From the NCBI RefSeq assembly GCF_964019385.1, contig NC_088654.1, forward strand, positions 15,693,363 through 15,757,362: a DNA stretch of 64,000 bases, written 5' to 3'. The position numbers and the translations under genes are program-made. This document shows positions 43,901 through 56,463 of the stretch, piece after piece (position 1 is the first letter of the stretch; each line of letters starts with the position of its first letter). A model generated the notes under the pieces. That model had not been told where the DNA came from and ran no database searches. It saw only the letters and a list, made by a program, of their open reading frames with translations. The DNA is from Sycon ciliatum (Eukaryota; Porifera; Calcarea; Leucosolenida; Sycettidae).

Positions 43901-46900
43901 CAGAACTTGTTTCGTCCTTTGTGGACTCGTCAGCGCAGCACAGAGGAAATGAGACAGAACCTCATAGCAATGGAAATAAAAAATTCCAATCAGGCCCGAA
44001 CGTACCTTGCCAGAGTGCTCAAACTGACAAGTCAGTGAGCTCTGCATAACGCAAACAGCAAAGGCACTACCCCACGCAAGAGTGCTCAACTGCTACAAGA
44101 GCAGGAGCGAAATACTCAATCTGCGGAGAGAACTGTTTCGTCCTTTGTGGACTCGTCAGCGCAGCACAGAGGAAATGAGGCCGAACCTGATAGCAATGGA
44201 AACATTTTTTCCAATCAGGCCCGAACGTACCTTGCCGGAGTGCTCAAACTGACAAGTCAGTGCGCTCTGCATAACGCAAACAGCAAAGGCACTACCCCAC
44301 GCAAGAGTGCTCAACTGCTACAAGAGCAGGAGCGAAATACTCAATCTGCGGACAGAACTGTTTCGTCCTTTGTGGACTCGTCAGCGCAGCACAGAGGAAA
44401 TGAGGCCGAACCTGATAGCAATGGAAATAAAAATTTCCAATCAGGCCTGAACGTACCTTGCCAGAGTGCTCAAACTGACAAGTCAGTGATCTCTGCATAA
44501 CGCAAACAGCAAACTACCCCACGCAAGAGTGCTCAACTGCTACAAGAGCAGGAGCGAAATGCTCAAACTGCGGACAGAACTGTTTCGTCCTTTGTGGACT
44601 CGTCAGCGCAGCACAGAGAAAATGAGGCCGAACCTGATAGCAATGGAAATAAAAAATTCCAATCAGGCCCGAACGTACCTTGCCAGAGTGCTCAAACTGA
44701 CAAGTCAGTGAGCTCTGCATAACGCAAACAGCAAAGGCACTACCCCACGCAAGAGTGCTCAACTGCTACAAGAGCAGGAGCGAAATACTCAATCTGCGGA
44801 CAGAACTGTTTCGTCCTTTGTGGACTCGTCAGCGCAGCACAGAGGAAATGAGGCCGAACCTGATAGCAATGGAAACAATTTTCCAATCAGGCCCGAACGT
44901 ACCTTGCCAGAGTGCTCAAACTGACAAGTCAGTGGGCTCTGCATAACGCAAACCACAAAGGCACTACCCCACGCAAGAGTGCTCAACTGCTACAAGAGCA
45001 GGAGCGAAATACTCAATCTGCGGACAGAGCTGTTTCGTCCTTTGTGGACTCGTCAACGCAGCACAGAGGAAATGAGGCCGAACCTGATAGCAATGGAAAT
45101 AAAAATTTCCAATCAGGCCTGAACGTACCTTGCCAGAGTGCTCAAACTGAAAAGTCAGTGAGCTCTGCATAACGCAAACAGCAAACTACCCCACGCAAGA
45201 GTGCTCAACTGCTACAAGAGCAGGAGCGAAATACTCAATCTGCGGACAGAACTGTTTCGTCCTTTGTGGACTCGTCAGCGCAGCACGGAGAAAATGAGGC
45301 CGAACCTGATAGCAATGGAAATAGAAAATTCCAATCAGGCCCGAACGTACCTTGCCAGAGTGCTCAAACTGACAAGTCAGTGAGCTCTGCATAACGCAAA
45401 CAGCAAAGGCACTACCCCACGCAAGAGTGCTCAACTGCTACAAGAGCAGGACCGAAATACTCAATCTGCGGACAGAACTGTTTCGTCCTTTGTGGACTCG
45501 TCAGCGCAGCACAGAGGAAGTGAGGCCGAACCTGATAGCAATGGAAATAAAAATTTCCAATCAGGCCTGAACGTACCTTGCCAGAGTGCTCAAACTGACA
45601 AGTCAGTGAGCTCTGCATAACGCAAACAGCAAAGGCACTACCCCACGCAAGAGTGCTCAACTGCTACAAGAGCAGGAGCGAAATACTCAATCTGCGGACA
45701 GAACTGTTTCGTCCTTTGTGGACTCGTCAGCGCAGCACAGAGAAAGTGAGGCCGAACCTGATAGCAATGGAAACAAATTTTCCAATCAGGCCCGCACGTA
45801 CCTTGCCAGAGTGCTCAAACTGACAAGTCAGTGAGCTCTGCATAACGCAAACAGCAAAGGCACTACCCCACGCAAGAGTGCTCAACTGCTACAAGAGCAG
45901 GAGCGAAATACTCAATCTGCGGACAGAACTGTTTCGTCCTTTGTGGACTTGTCAGCGCAGCACAGAGGAAATGAGGCCGAACCTGATAGCAATGGAAATA
46001 AAAATTTCCAATCAGGCCTGAACGTACCTTGCCAGAGTGCTCAAATTGACAAGTCAGTGAGCTCTGCATAACGCAAACAGCAAAGGCACTACCCCACGCA
46101 AGAGTGCTCAACTGCTACAAGAGCAGGAGCGAAATACTCAATCTGCGGACAGAACTGTTTCGTCCTTTGTGAACTCGTCAGCGCAGCACAGAGGAAATGA
46201 GGCCGGGCCTGATAGCAATGGAAATAAAAAATTCCAATCAGGCCCGAACGTACCTTGCAAGAGTGCTCGAACTGACAAGTCAGTGAGCTCTGCATAACGC
46301 AAACAGCAAAGGCACTACCCCACGCAAGAGTGCTCAACTGCTACAAGAGCAGGAGCGAAATACTCAATCTGCGGACAGAACTGTTTCGTCCTTTGTGGAA
46401 TCGTCAGCGCAGCACAGAGAAAATGAGGCCGAACCTGATAGCAATAGAAAAAAATTTCCAATCAGGCCCGAATGTACCTTGCCAGAGTGCTCAAACTGAC
46501 AAGTCAGTGAGCTCTGCATAACGCAAACAGCAAAGGCACTACCCCACGCAAGAGTGATCAACTGCTACAAGAACAGGAGCGAAGTACTCAATCTGCGGAC
46601 AGAACTGTTTCGTCCTTTGTGGACTCGTCAGCGCAGCACAGAGGAAATGAGGCCGAACCTGATGGCAATGTAAATAAAAATTTCAAATCAGGCCCGAACG
46701 TACAGTACCTTGCCAGAGTGCTCAAACTGACAAGTCAGTGAGCTCTGCATAACGCAAACAGCAAAGGCACTACCCCACGCAAGAGTGCTCAACTGCTACA
46801 AGAGCAGGAGCGAAATACTCAATCTGCGGACAGAACTGTTTCGTCCTTTGTGGACTTGTCAGCGCAGCACAGAGGAAATGAGGCCGAACCTGATAGCAAT

Positions 46901-46937
46901 GGAAATAAAAATTTCCAATCAGGCCCGAACGTACCTT
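40927..46937 (+). repeat. 226-bp satellite array, about 26.7 units
   Basis: Units begin GAGTGCTCAACTGCTACAAG at 40927, 41153, 41379, 41605, 41831, 42053 and so on to 46787. Spacing is 226 bp, or 222-224 bp where GGCA is missing before CTACCCC. Because 226 is not divisible by 3, the recurring 82-codon minus-strand frame (starting STLAWGSAFAVC) cannot form one continuous protein. Units 1-5 and 12-16 share private variants, indicating an 11-unit block duplication. The left edge follows TGGCGTGTCCAGG...GGGG, a phrase like the termini of some DNA transposons. Confidence 0.97.
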
Positions 46938-46974
46938 GATATAATTATGTACTTCCTTTGCTAACGAAATGAGA

Positions 46975-47335
46975 TGAATATAATACAATGTATGTATGGA
47001 TTTTGGTGAACTTAGCCTTTCGCATTCAAATCTGCTTCAAGGTTTGGAATTGGATCGGTTTTAATGGGAAAGTTACCAGGCATAACCGCGGGGAGGTGCC
47101 ACCATCTATGCCCACTTGGAGGTCAACAGTTCCTTCACCAGGAAGGAATTGTCGTCATCCCATCCAAGCGTTTCTTCACGGAGTTGTCTCTCCGGCATTG
47201 TTCTTGCAGTCTGTACTCCTGCACCATACACATCGCCTTTCAGCGCTTCACCCGTTGGGAGCAGGAGTCGTTATTAAGGAGGCTTGAACACGAAGGATCA
47301 AGAGGGGTTAATAGCAGCATTCGGCCTGAGCCAGT
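46975..47335 (-). repeat. eIF1A-family 3' tail, block B copy
   Basis: Continuous version of the tail split in block A. GGTTTTAATGGGAAAG at 47059 onward is the empty TTAA site for the element at 7479-8522. No coding sequence remains. Confidence 0.85.
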
Positions 47336-48841
47336 TTCTTATCAACCACTACACCACACCGCTACGCTCTCTGACCGACCTCGACACGTTGCCACAGCAC
47401 ACCATCAGCAAAACGACACTTCAGTTGGTACTCTGCTCCTTCAGACAGCAGCTGTTACGATCACCAGGATCTCCTCAGTGAAGGTTGATAATGTAGAATG
47501 GCTAACAGATAGTGAACTTCACCCTTTTGTAGCGAAAAAGGGGAAACATAATGGCGCATCTTAGGCGCGAAGATTAAGGCGCGAAGATTAAGGTAGCAGC
47601 CTGGTCGTAAATTTCATATGGCATTCAATAGACCGTAAGATAGGTGTCTCTCAGTGGATTGAGTGAAAATTTCACCACACACGCCTGCCTCTATGTTGGC
47701 CCTCTCGTCGTGATTTAAAAGTCCTTGCACCTCACTGAAAGGCTTTCCAGGTCGGAAAAACTCAAAATTCCGGCATAGTGCCACAGTGTGCGAGTCACCC
47801 AGGAGCCAAATTTATGCATTTACAATTTTTCACATTTTCTTGTCCATTCTGTCCGTGCGTGGGATCCAAACCTAAAATATGTCCACAAGCAGCCATGGAA
47901 GGGATAGGGCCCCTCAACGTGGCCCTGGAATCTGTCACAAGGGGGCACGAGTGGGCGTTCTCCCATAGACTCCCACAGACCCAAGTCAAGTTTTGAATTG
48001 TTTTAGGTTTAGGGCGTGCTATAAGGTCGTACCTTGATACAACATCCAGTGCTGGGACGTACACAGCAAGCCATTTCCACAGCGCTGCAAACTGAATCCA
48101 GGATACCCTCAAAGATCGGCAAAGACTACCACTCACGTTCCACTATTGCCTAGTACTGAATCCTACCTGACTTCTTGACACGACTCAAACTTGCCAAAGC
48201 CACTAAATCAACGTCAACTACAATAATCAAGCCACATATCTGCAACGTCACGAGGGTGCTGGCAAAAGCCGTGCAGCCCAATACGTGGCTAAAAAACGTT
48301 ATTTTTGGACTTGGAGCAAAATGTTTCACACTTTCGCGTGTTTCCATGATACGACAAGTTGCGCAAGGTCTGCTCACAATCAAATACAGTGCTGCCGACA
48401 AATGACAGCGTGGAACTAAAAAATCTTTACTTGCAAGGGCACATTTTCTGCCATAACCCCTAAACGGATGGTCAGATCGAGACAAAATTTTCAGAGATTT
48501 TGCAGCTGGTCATGCTCTTTCAACTGATGTAGCACTCTTTTGTTTAGCCTTAATTTTCGCGCCTTAATCTTCGCGCTTAAGATGTCCCATTATGTTTCCC
48601 CTTTTTGCGCCTAAGTTAGTTGCGCCACTATGTTTCTCTTTTTGCTACAAAAGGGAGAAGTTCATTATCTGTTAGCCATTCTACATTATCAACCCTCACT
48701 GACGAGATCCTGATGATCGAAACAAATGCTGTCTGAAGGAGCAGAGTGCCAACGGAAGTGTCGTTTTGCTGATGGTGTGCTGTGGCAACACGTTGAGGTC
48801 GGCCAGAGGGCGCGGCGGTATGGTGTGGTGGTTGATAAGAA
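47336..48841. mobile_element. Foldback element with nested TTAA element, copy B
   Basis: The left arm 47336-47591 and right arm about 48546-48841 are near-complete inverted copies, starting TTCTTATCAACCACTACACC. Arm tips inside the loop carry GCGCGAAGATTAAGG repeats. The loop is a TTAA element (47592-48537). Confidence 0.85.
47592..48537. mobile_element. TTAA element, right terminus missing
   Basis: TTAA at 47588-47591 precedes GGTAGCAGCCTGG. Collinear with 7479-8465 (GGCTTTCCAGGTCGG, CTTCTTGACACGACTC, GGTCAGAT). The last 55 bp including the right inverted terminus are replaced by foldback-arm sequence, so this copy is immobile by itself. It also lacks a short palindromic GGCGGGCGAAGCCCGCC found near 8170 in copy A. 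Confidence 0.8.
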
Positions 48842-49312
48842 TATGAACACGAATGGGGCAAAGAAATAACTATATTGGCATATCCCCGGTACACAAACAC
48901 ACAGACACTCTACTTACTGGCTTTACGAAAGACGGTTCGGCTGCAAGGAGTTCTCGGCCGTAACCCTAGTGCAGTGGTAGCCGAGTGGTGAAATACTAAG
49001 GAGGCACACACCAATGAGGCCAAGGAAATAACTATTTTCTAGTATTCTCCCGCACAGACGAGTTAAAAGGCAGTAAAGTCAATGCAAGAAGTTTGCTCAC
49101 TCCGGTAGCACACACCCGAGTTTTGATATAAAACTCTCTGTTCTGAACTGAAACATTTATTCTCGAAGCAAGAATATGCAATCGCTTTTATAGGCACACC
49201 GCGGCAGTGCTACCAATCAGAAAGAAAGAGCAAGAAAGAGAAAGAAAGTGCAAGAAAGAGGAAAGGTCAAATCGGGTTACATTGACCGACAAGTACTTCA
49301 AGTACTTGGTGG

Positions 49313-49457
<145 letters not shown>

Positions 49458-50572
49458 AGTACAAGTACAAGTGTGTGTTACTGTGACTCTTACTTCGTGG
49501 TTTCACGCTATTTGTGTTGTGAATAAAACCGTTCTCAAAAGTACAAGTGTCTGCGTGAACACTCTGGTCAATGCGACCGCTGTTCGAGACAATACCTGAC
49601 GATAGCAATTGGGGGGTTCTGCATTACTTATGCATTTAGGCATAGTGTCAGCATATGCAGATGGACATAAGTTTAGTGGGTCGAAAGCAAGTACAGCGTA
49701 GTAATGTGTTCGCACTCAAGAATGGCGATGAGTACAGTGTGCTAGCCGGAATTGCGTTAGCAATGACGCTTGTGATGCCACGCAAGCTAGACGAGGAGCC
49801 GGCAGCGAACTCCGTGAAAGTATGACGTGGGGTGCAAACATCCAGCTGAAGAGGAGGAGAACTACTGACGTGGACATGAACGTCCGGTAAATTGACCGAT
49901 TGGCCGACGTCCTCAGTGCGTACAGAAATTATGATGTAATTACGGTTCAATGTTGATCACACAAACAGCAGGTCCAAATCCCTATGGGGGCTATGCACGT
50001 TAATGAGAGCCGATTGGAAATTTCAAAATTCTGCATAAAGTTCATGTTGTTTGGGACGTAACTTCAGTTCTGCTCACTCAATCTTCACAATCTTGGGCTT
50101 CCTGGAAAGGTCTCCCCGAGCGGAAGAGACTGAGATCACGCATGATGACCAGGACGCCATATCTCCAGCGCGGGAGAGCAGCGAAATAGCGAAAACTGCT
50201 TCTAATGCGTGCAATTTCGTCCTGCTCCAGCAATTTCATTTTTCTCGATCGCAGAGTTTCGATTTTTTCGATGTGTACACTTGGAAATAATAGTAGTGAA
50301 ACCCACGCAAATTTGAGTAACTCAGCGCGAGGAAAAGTCTCAAAATTCTCAAGTTTCGCGTTGCACTTCACGCTTTTCAAGTTGCCGCGATCGCGGCTGA
50401 AGTTAAGAGAAATTTATCTCAGGAACAGTTGATCGCAGCGCTTCGCGGATGGATGCTACGGCACGCTGAGAGTTTTCTCTCCGACTAAGATATTTGGATC
50501 GTTGAGTTTGACCCTATTTTGATCGAGTTACAGCCTGTTGAAGTCGAGTGTGTAGAATTCTCAAAGGGTTAA

Positions 50573-52819
50573 GAGAGCATGTCTGAGAAAACCAGAACAT
50601 ATGTGCAAGTCGATCTCTCAGATTTCGCTCAAATTTTGCAGGTAGGTTTGCTTTGGGGTGTAGATCGACATTCCAAAGCCCGCACAAAATCTTTTGAAGG
50701 GAACCATGAAATTGGCATACCCCTCAATATTGGCCCATTATTGGCACGATTTATGGGTCTACAAACGAGCCACGGCACAGCGTACAAGAACAAGCTACGA
50801 ACAAAACTCCATCAAGCCATCATTACCTCACCTTAGAAGAGTTCTTGGGGCAGCACCACTTAGCCACGCCAGCATCCCAGAAGACGAGGGAAATCATCCA
50901 TTGACGCCACAAATGATCGTCTTGAAAATAGCCAATTTACAAGCGCTGATAAAACAGCGAGCTACGTCCTCAATTAGCAAACACTATACACCGGCAGATA
51001 GTAGAACACCTCTTCTAGCACTGAGGACATGTCCCCCATCATCCTTTTGGGGTTTTCTTGAAATAAACAATTTTGAATTTTTCCACTCGACCATTCTGAA
51101 ATACGTCCAAACTCATACCTGCGCAGGAAAGCTCGCCCCTCCGCGACGTCTAGTCAGCAATTTCTACTCCAACACCACTCCCAACGCTGCAGAACAAAGT
51201 GTATTGTTGACTCTGACAAGGAAAAGCAGCGGTGTTCACTTGTCACTCCAAACGACAAGCTTCTCCTTGCGCCACCAACATTTTTCGTTGCAACAGTTGA
51301 TGCAAAAGTGACTGAATTTTTGCGTGTAGTTTTTGGATTTTACTGCAAGAGGAATGATGAAATCACGTGCCTCCTGACACAAGAATGCCAGGTCTCGTAG
51401 ATCACGGTTCAGCAGTTGTTCCGAGTCACCTTGATCAAGCGCTCCTGCACTTACGTGGATCACCCGTTGATCTAGATCGGATCAAGTGCATCTTGATGTC
51501 CAGTTCAAGAGCACGCATGTCGTGTTGTAGGCCTACCAGCTGGGACTTTCCCTCAACATGCAGCACAGTGTAGGGCGAGTAGGGTCAAATCACGTTGTTC
51601 ATGACGTAAGAAATCTGCCATGTGTGCATACATGTACTTCATGCAACCAGTGTTGGCCGCGCGCTGGTCAACTCCAAGCGCGACCTTGATGGCATGGACC
51701 ACGCTGCTGTTGCAGATCTACGTGGATCATCGGCATGTAAACCAGCCGTAGTTCCTGTTGAACCATGTTCGGGATGAGCGAGGTTAGTATGAAAAAATTC
51801 ATCCCTGTTCTTACTGCAAGAGGAAATATCTCCAAGAATTCTTGCCAATGCAATACTGCTAGCGTTATAACGATAGTTTCTGCATGTTCTGAGCAGAGCA
51901 TGCAAGAAATATAATGCATCTTACCTCCTCCCTCATGGTCCGTTTCGAATAGCGCCTCAGGAACGATCGTGATCGTGTACATAGTGTCGTGTACCAGAAA
52001 GCATTATTCTACGTCACGATCCACGTGATTTCTTCATTCCTCTTGCAGTAAAATCCAAAAACTACCACGCAAAAATTCAGTCACTTTTGCATCAACTGTT
52101 GCAACGAAAAATGTTGGTGGCGCAAGGAGAAGCTTGTCGTTTGGAGTGACAAGTGATCACCGCTGCTTTTCCTTGTCAGAGTCAACAATACACTTTGTTC
52201 TGCAGCGTTGGGAGTGGTGTTGGAGTAGAAATTGCTGACTAGACGTCGCGGAGGGGCGAGCTTTCCTGCGCAGGTATGAGTTTGGACGTATTTCAGAATG
52301 GTCGAGTGGAAAAATTCAAAATTGTTTATTTCAAGAAAACCCCAAAAGGATGATGGGGGACATGTCCTCAGTGCTAGAAGAGGTGTTCTACTATCTGCCG
52401 GTGTATAGTGTTTGCTAATTGAGGACGTAGCTCGCTGTTTTATCAGCGCTTGTAATTTGGCTATTTTCAAGACGATCATTTGTGGCGTCAAGGGATGATT
52501 GCCCTCGTCTTCTGGGATGCTGGCGTGGCTAAGTGGTGCTGCCCCAAGAACTCTTCTAAGGTGAGGTAATGATGGCTTGATGGAGTTTTGTTCGTAGCTT
52601 GTTCTTGCACGCTGTGCCGTGGCTCGTTTGTTGACCCATAAATCGTGCCAATAATGGGCCAATATTGAGGGGTATACCAATTTCATGGTTCCCTTCAAAA
52701 GATTTTGTGCGGGCTTTGGAATGTCGATCTACACCCCAAAGCAAACCTACCTGCAAAATTTGAGCGAAATCTGAGAGATCGACTTGCACATATGTTCTGG
52801 TTTTCTCAGACATGCTCTC
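50573..52819. mobile_element. 2247-bp TTAA element with about 800-bp terminal inverted repeats
   Basis: TTAA flanks at 50569-50572 and 52820-52823. Terminus GAGAGCATGTCTGAG on both sides. Left arm 50573-51369 and right arm 52022-52819 are about 98 percent identical in inverse orientation; the 652-bp loop is unique. Both arms carry the same 205-codon frame (50694-51311 plus; 52081-52698 minus), uninterrupted in each and differing at only a few residues. No transposase motif was recognised in arms or loop. Block A lacks the element. A TTAA-type foldback transposon is the best description. Confidence 0.88.
50694..51311 (+). CDS. 205-codon frame in the left arm of the TTAA foldback element (unknown)
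   Basis: Starts MKGTMKLAYPSILAHYWHDL. Mixed composition with several Trp/His, no transmembrane segment, and a His/Gln-rich C-terminus. An identical-length twin lies in the opposite arm. Persistence in both arms may reflect recent arm homogenisation rather than selection. No family recognised; could be chance. Confidence 0.25.
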   Translation: MKGTMKLAYPSILAHYWHDLWVYKRATAQRTRTSYEQNSIKPSLPHLRRVLGAAPLSHASIPEDEGNHPLTPQMIVLKIANLQALIKQRATSSISKHYTPADSRTPLLALRTCPPSSFWGFLEINNFEFFHSTILKYVQTHTCAGKLAPPRRLVSNFYSNTTPNAAEQSVLLTLTRKSSGVHLSLQTTSFSLRHQHFSLQQLMQK

Positions 52820-53539
52820 TTAAATTGACTTAGATTATAATGAAAACTGCATTAGGCTAACCCTAAGGCTGACCGCCTATCGTGGGGTCCGTCGCATTGA
52901 AGGATGATGGTACAAGACTCGAAGAGAGTTTAGATTTGATCTATGCAGGTAGCTACAATTACACTCCGCTCATTCCAATCCAACTCTCTATTAGCACATT
53001 TCAGCATTGATTGTCGCTCTGCATGTCGCAAGATCGATTGTCTCTCATCGCATCTCAGCATTTATGGTCTCTATGCATTGGATCAAAAGATCAACTGTCC
53101 GTCATCGCGTCTCAGCATCGATTGTCACTCATCGTGTCACAAGATCGACGTTGTTCAATTCGTCGCAGCATCGTATACCAGCCGCGTCAGTTCTTGAGTG
53201 TCATGTAGCAAATGTCGTACGCTGCAATGGGCACAATTTTTTTTAAATAAAAAAGTAATTGACAGGATCCCTCAGAATTTGCTTCCCACCAGTAAAGATA
53301 TCTTAGAGCTTGGGACTGCTTGAACATACCATTACATGTCCATGTTGCCAGTATGTCAATGTTATTTTCAGCTGACCTGCAGGATATTGGTCTTGGGAAC
53401 ACATCTTGTACGAGCACACGCTTCTTTGAACAGTATTTTCTTGATCATAAAGGCATTGCTCCGCTCCTTCCTTCGTTCCTTCTCGTACTTCCATTCTCCG
53501 TCTTCAGCCGTCAGAGAAACCTTCTTCTACACGCAACTT

Positions 53540-54065
53540 GAACCTTGAACTTGCTCATTGCCATAGGCGATGATAGCGAAGGACAAATTCGGAGGCAACC
53601 GGCAGAAAGGTTCGTGGCGCTTGATCTCGCGGGGCCGGCGGCATGTCTTCCCGAATGCACAACGATATTCTGGCTCCGCGGAGACATCACGCGGCTGAGG
53701 ACGACGGTGGATTACTTTCACGCCGAGCAATTTTGGGCAGTGTCGAGCCCTTCCTTCTCCAGTACAGGTGGATGAATGCAGTTGAAATCGTCCACAACCA
53801 CATCCTGCCAACACTTGCGTGGGCCGTGCTGAGGTCGAGTTGCTGGGAGCTCCCCAAACAGGATAAGTTTGGGCAGACGGTCATCGTCCATGCCGCCAAT
53901 ATGGCCGAGCCATCGTAGCCGAAGCTCGTGGATGATCTCGCCGATGTCCGAGTCGATTTCGTGGGTCTTCGCCAATGTTGTAGAAGTGACTCAATCATCC
54001 CATTCCTGGTGTCTCGAGATGCCGACGCATTGATGGTGGAGTGCGTTAAGACTGCACAGATCACT
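53540..54065 (-). pseudogene. RTE-type LINE C-terminal remnant, block B
   Basis: Partner of 16820-17345: RLRWLGHIGGMDDDRLPK, LILFGELPATRP, GPRKCWQDVVVDD, with a further zinc-finger-like tail (YRCAFGKTCRRPREIKRH) at about 53570-53640. It keeps the Trp of GPRKxW lost in block A. Frames are shifted. Confidence 0.8.
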
Positions 54066-54244
54066 GGCGTCCCATGTGCTCAATCTCTGGCGAGCCTCCA
54101 CGTAGAATTTCCCTCTTGGATGCGTGCTGATGTAATTGACGTCGGTCTCTTGACTTGCCTTTGAAGATACAGTAAAACCTGTCAAGGCAACCACTCTGAT
54201 AAGGCGACCACCTGTCCCAAAAACTCAGTATTGCAAGCAGTGTA

Positions 54245-54811
54245 TCGTGAAGCTACGAAGGCGGGATTTTGTTGTTCGCATTGCTCCTCGTGATCGAGAA
54301 CATACTTCTTTAATTCCTTATTAAATTTTCATTCGTATTGTTGACAGCCATGCGACCGAATGAAGGGAAATGAAGAAAGAATCGTCGTGGACGAAAGACT
54401 GACAGCACCGACAGCCATTACTACAATCGAGAGTTGGTATTCAGAGAGGATGACCCAGAATACGCTCAGGTTACTATGCTGTTTGGCTGTTGTCAGCTCG
54501 AGGCTTTCTGCTATTATGGCAGAACGCGGATTTGCCAAATTCGAGGAACGCTAAGGAGGAACAAAGTCTGGATAAAGCAAGGCGACATCATCCTGATTGG
54601 CGTCATGGACTTCCAGGATTCTAGAGCAGACGTCATTATGAAGTACAGCCATGAAGAGGCAAGGAGGCTGAAGGCCTATGAAGAGTTTCCAGAGACAGCC
54701 ATGCTCAGCGGGCATAGATTGGAGCACCTCCACGCGGTTAGGCCTCGTAACGTTTGCATTCAGTTCGCTCCAAGTCAAGAACTTGAAGCAGATTTGAATG
54801 CGAAAGGCTAA
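54245..54811 (+). pseudogene. eIF1A pseudogene, block B (uninterrupted)
   Basis: The leader (54245-54349) is followed by ATG 54350, seven codons, a TGA, then a continuous frame: [76 protein letters not shown] and EEFPETAMLS, then tail-derived codons to the TAA at 54809-54811. The core OB-fold segment is nearly perfect eIF1A over about 105 residues. The acidic tail is deleted as in block A. Apart from the early TGA it is the best-preserved reading frame of the family. Confidence 0.92.
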
Positions 54812-55415
54812 GTCCACCAACATACGTACACATTCATGTACAAGTAGTTTGAAGTAGATTGATTTTAACTCAGTTGTTGAGCACAGGAATTAATCATGTG
54901 CATATCAAGATTAAAAACTTTCCCACAGATTACGGTTTAGAGTTCAGCAACTGGGCCAGATCGTGAGCAGTCGGACGTGCAAAATGACAAGAGCTACCTA
55001 CACAAAATCCCATACAGCTAGTATCTCCACCATACGCTCCGTGGGCAGATTGTTGCAGACTTGATTGGGCAATTGTGTAGAATCGTAGTGTCTAATGAAG
55101 TAGTTGTGTAGAATCGTAGTGTCTAATGAAGTAGTTGTGAATACTTGATGGGCAACTTAGTACAGCGAAACCTGTCTAAGGCGACAACTCAACGGACATT
55201 CAAAATGTGGCTTCCATGTCGTATTTTATACCCTTCTTTGGTAGTAGCACGAGGGAAACATGGATGCAGTGAATGGGATTTCGGTCTTTGACTACTTTGT
55301 GGTGGGTCTGATCTACTCACCTCCCACCGCTTAGGAGCTGCATCTGCGCCTTGATCCAAGAGGGTGGTGGCGTTCCTGCGGATGCGGAAAACTGGGCCTT
55401 TGGCCGAGTCTCACG

Positions 55416-55446
<31 letters not shown>

Positions 55447-55530
55447 CCCAAATGCCGACTGGTTGCATTTTTTGAAGCTCCGGAATTTTTTGCGAACCAG
55501 GCGTGATTTTGACTCCACGTCTGTTCTGTC

Positions 55531-56463
55531 ATGTCCCAAACCTATAGAAGTGCTGCCGCAAAGGCTGCCGCAAAGGTTCCAGCGAGGCGCAGTCCCAGCC
55601 TTGAGTCCACGCCATCCAAGCTGTCAGCAACAAGCCGAAAAACGCAAGCCAGCACACCACCTGACGTGATTCGCGCGCAAGTGTCCCTGGAGACCGATAG
55701 CAATGCCAAGGGAGAGGACAGTGTTCAGAGTCTCCTCTCTGACATCCTGCGGGAGCAACGTGCTCTTACGGAGCGCTTCGATGTCATGTCATTGGAATTT
55801 TCGGCCAAGATCGATGCTGTAATGGCCGAAAATCGGGCATTGAAGGAGAAGCTGGACATCTTCGAGGCTCGCCTTACTCGTCTTGAGAGTACATGTACGG
55901 CAGCGTACCGTACGAACGGTGAAAAGGACATGCCGCCCCCGGAAGGGGTTGTTGGCACGTGCAACGTCGTCAACTTTGCTGCTTTGGTGCAGGAAGAAGT
56001 TGACCGTCAACAGCGCTGCAACAACGCCATTGTTCGCGGCATCCCGGAAGCGGACGACAGCCTATTTGACGACTGCATCCGGATCCTGAAGATAGACTCC
56101 TATGAAGTCGCGCACGCAGAACGGATTGGAACTGAGCGGTCTCGAGGTCCCCGTCCTGTACGGATCAAATTCAAAAGCCAAGCCAGCAAGTCTGCCGTAT
56201 ACCGTACACGATTCAACCTCAAACTACAAGATGGAACTCCCATATATATGGCCAATGACCTGACACGACAGCAACAGACAGCCAGGAAGAACAACGTGAC
56301 GAGCTACAAGGAGCTTCGACGTAGAGGCGTGAAGTGCTCAATGCCGTACGACGATATTCTCGACGAAACGTACAAACCGTACACCCCCCAGCAGATCACA
56401 CACCTCCTGCAGGAACGAGGCTCTGCTGACAGGGGTGCACTGGAACATCCGGGCACGCAATAG
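55531..56463 (+). CDS. Retrotransposon ORF1, coiled coil + RRM-like RNA-binding protein
   Basis: 310 residues, intact. Residues 1-60 are basic and Ser/Pro-rich. A heptad-type coiled coil spans about 65-120 (LLSDILREQRALTERF, MAENRALKEKLDIFEARL). An RRM-like domain at about 165-225 opens with NAIVRGIPEADDSLFDD and contains RPVRIKFKS. A C-terminal helix domain at about 225-295 contains LKLQDGTPIYMANDLTRQQQ. This trimer-forming plan matches L1-type and CR1/L2 ORF1 proteins. It ends with TAG at 56461-56463, directly in frame with the endonuclease downstream. Confidence 0.88.
   Translation: MSQTYRSAAAKAAAKVPARRSPSLESTPSKLSATSRKTQASTPPDVIRAQVSLETDSNAKGEDSVQSLLSDILREQRALTERFDVMSLEFSAKIDAVMAENRALKEKLDIFEARLTRLESTCTAAYRTNGEKDMPPPEGVVGTCNVVNFAALVQEEVDRQQRCNNAIVRGIPEADDSLFDDCIRILKIDSYEVAHAERIGTERSRGPRPVRIKFKSQASKSAVYRTRFNLKLQDGTPIYMANDLTRQQQTARKNNVTSYKELRRRGVKCSMPYDDILDETYKPYTPQQITHLLQERGSADRGALEHPGTQ

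Noticed and set aside
41366-46561. Repeated 82-residue minus-strand frames in the satellite array
   Set aside because: The unit length of 226 bp is not a multiple of three, so frames cannot join. One is created per unit by chance.
40927-46937. CRISPR array
   Set aside because: Units are contiguous with no spacers of unique sequence, and the DNA is eukaryotic.
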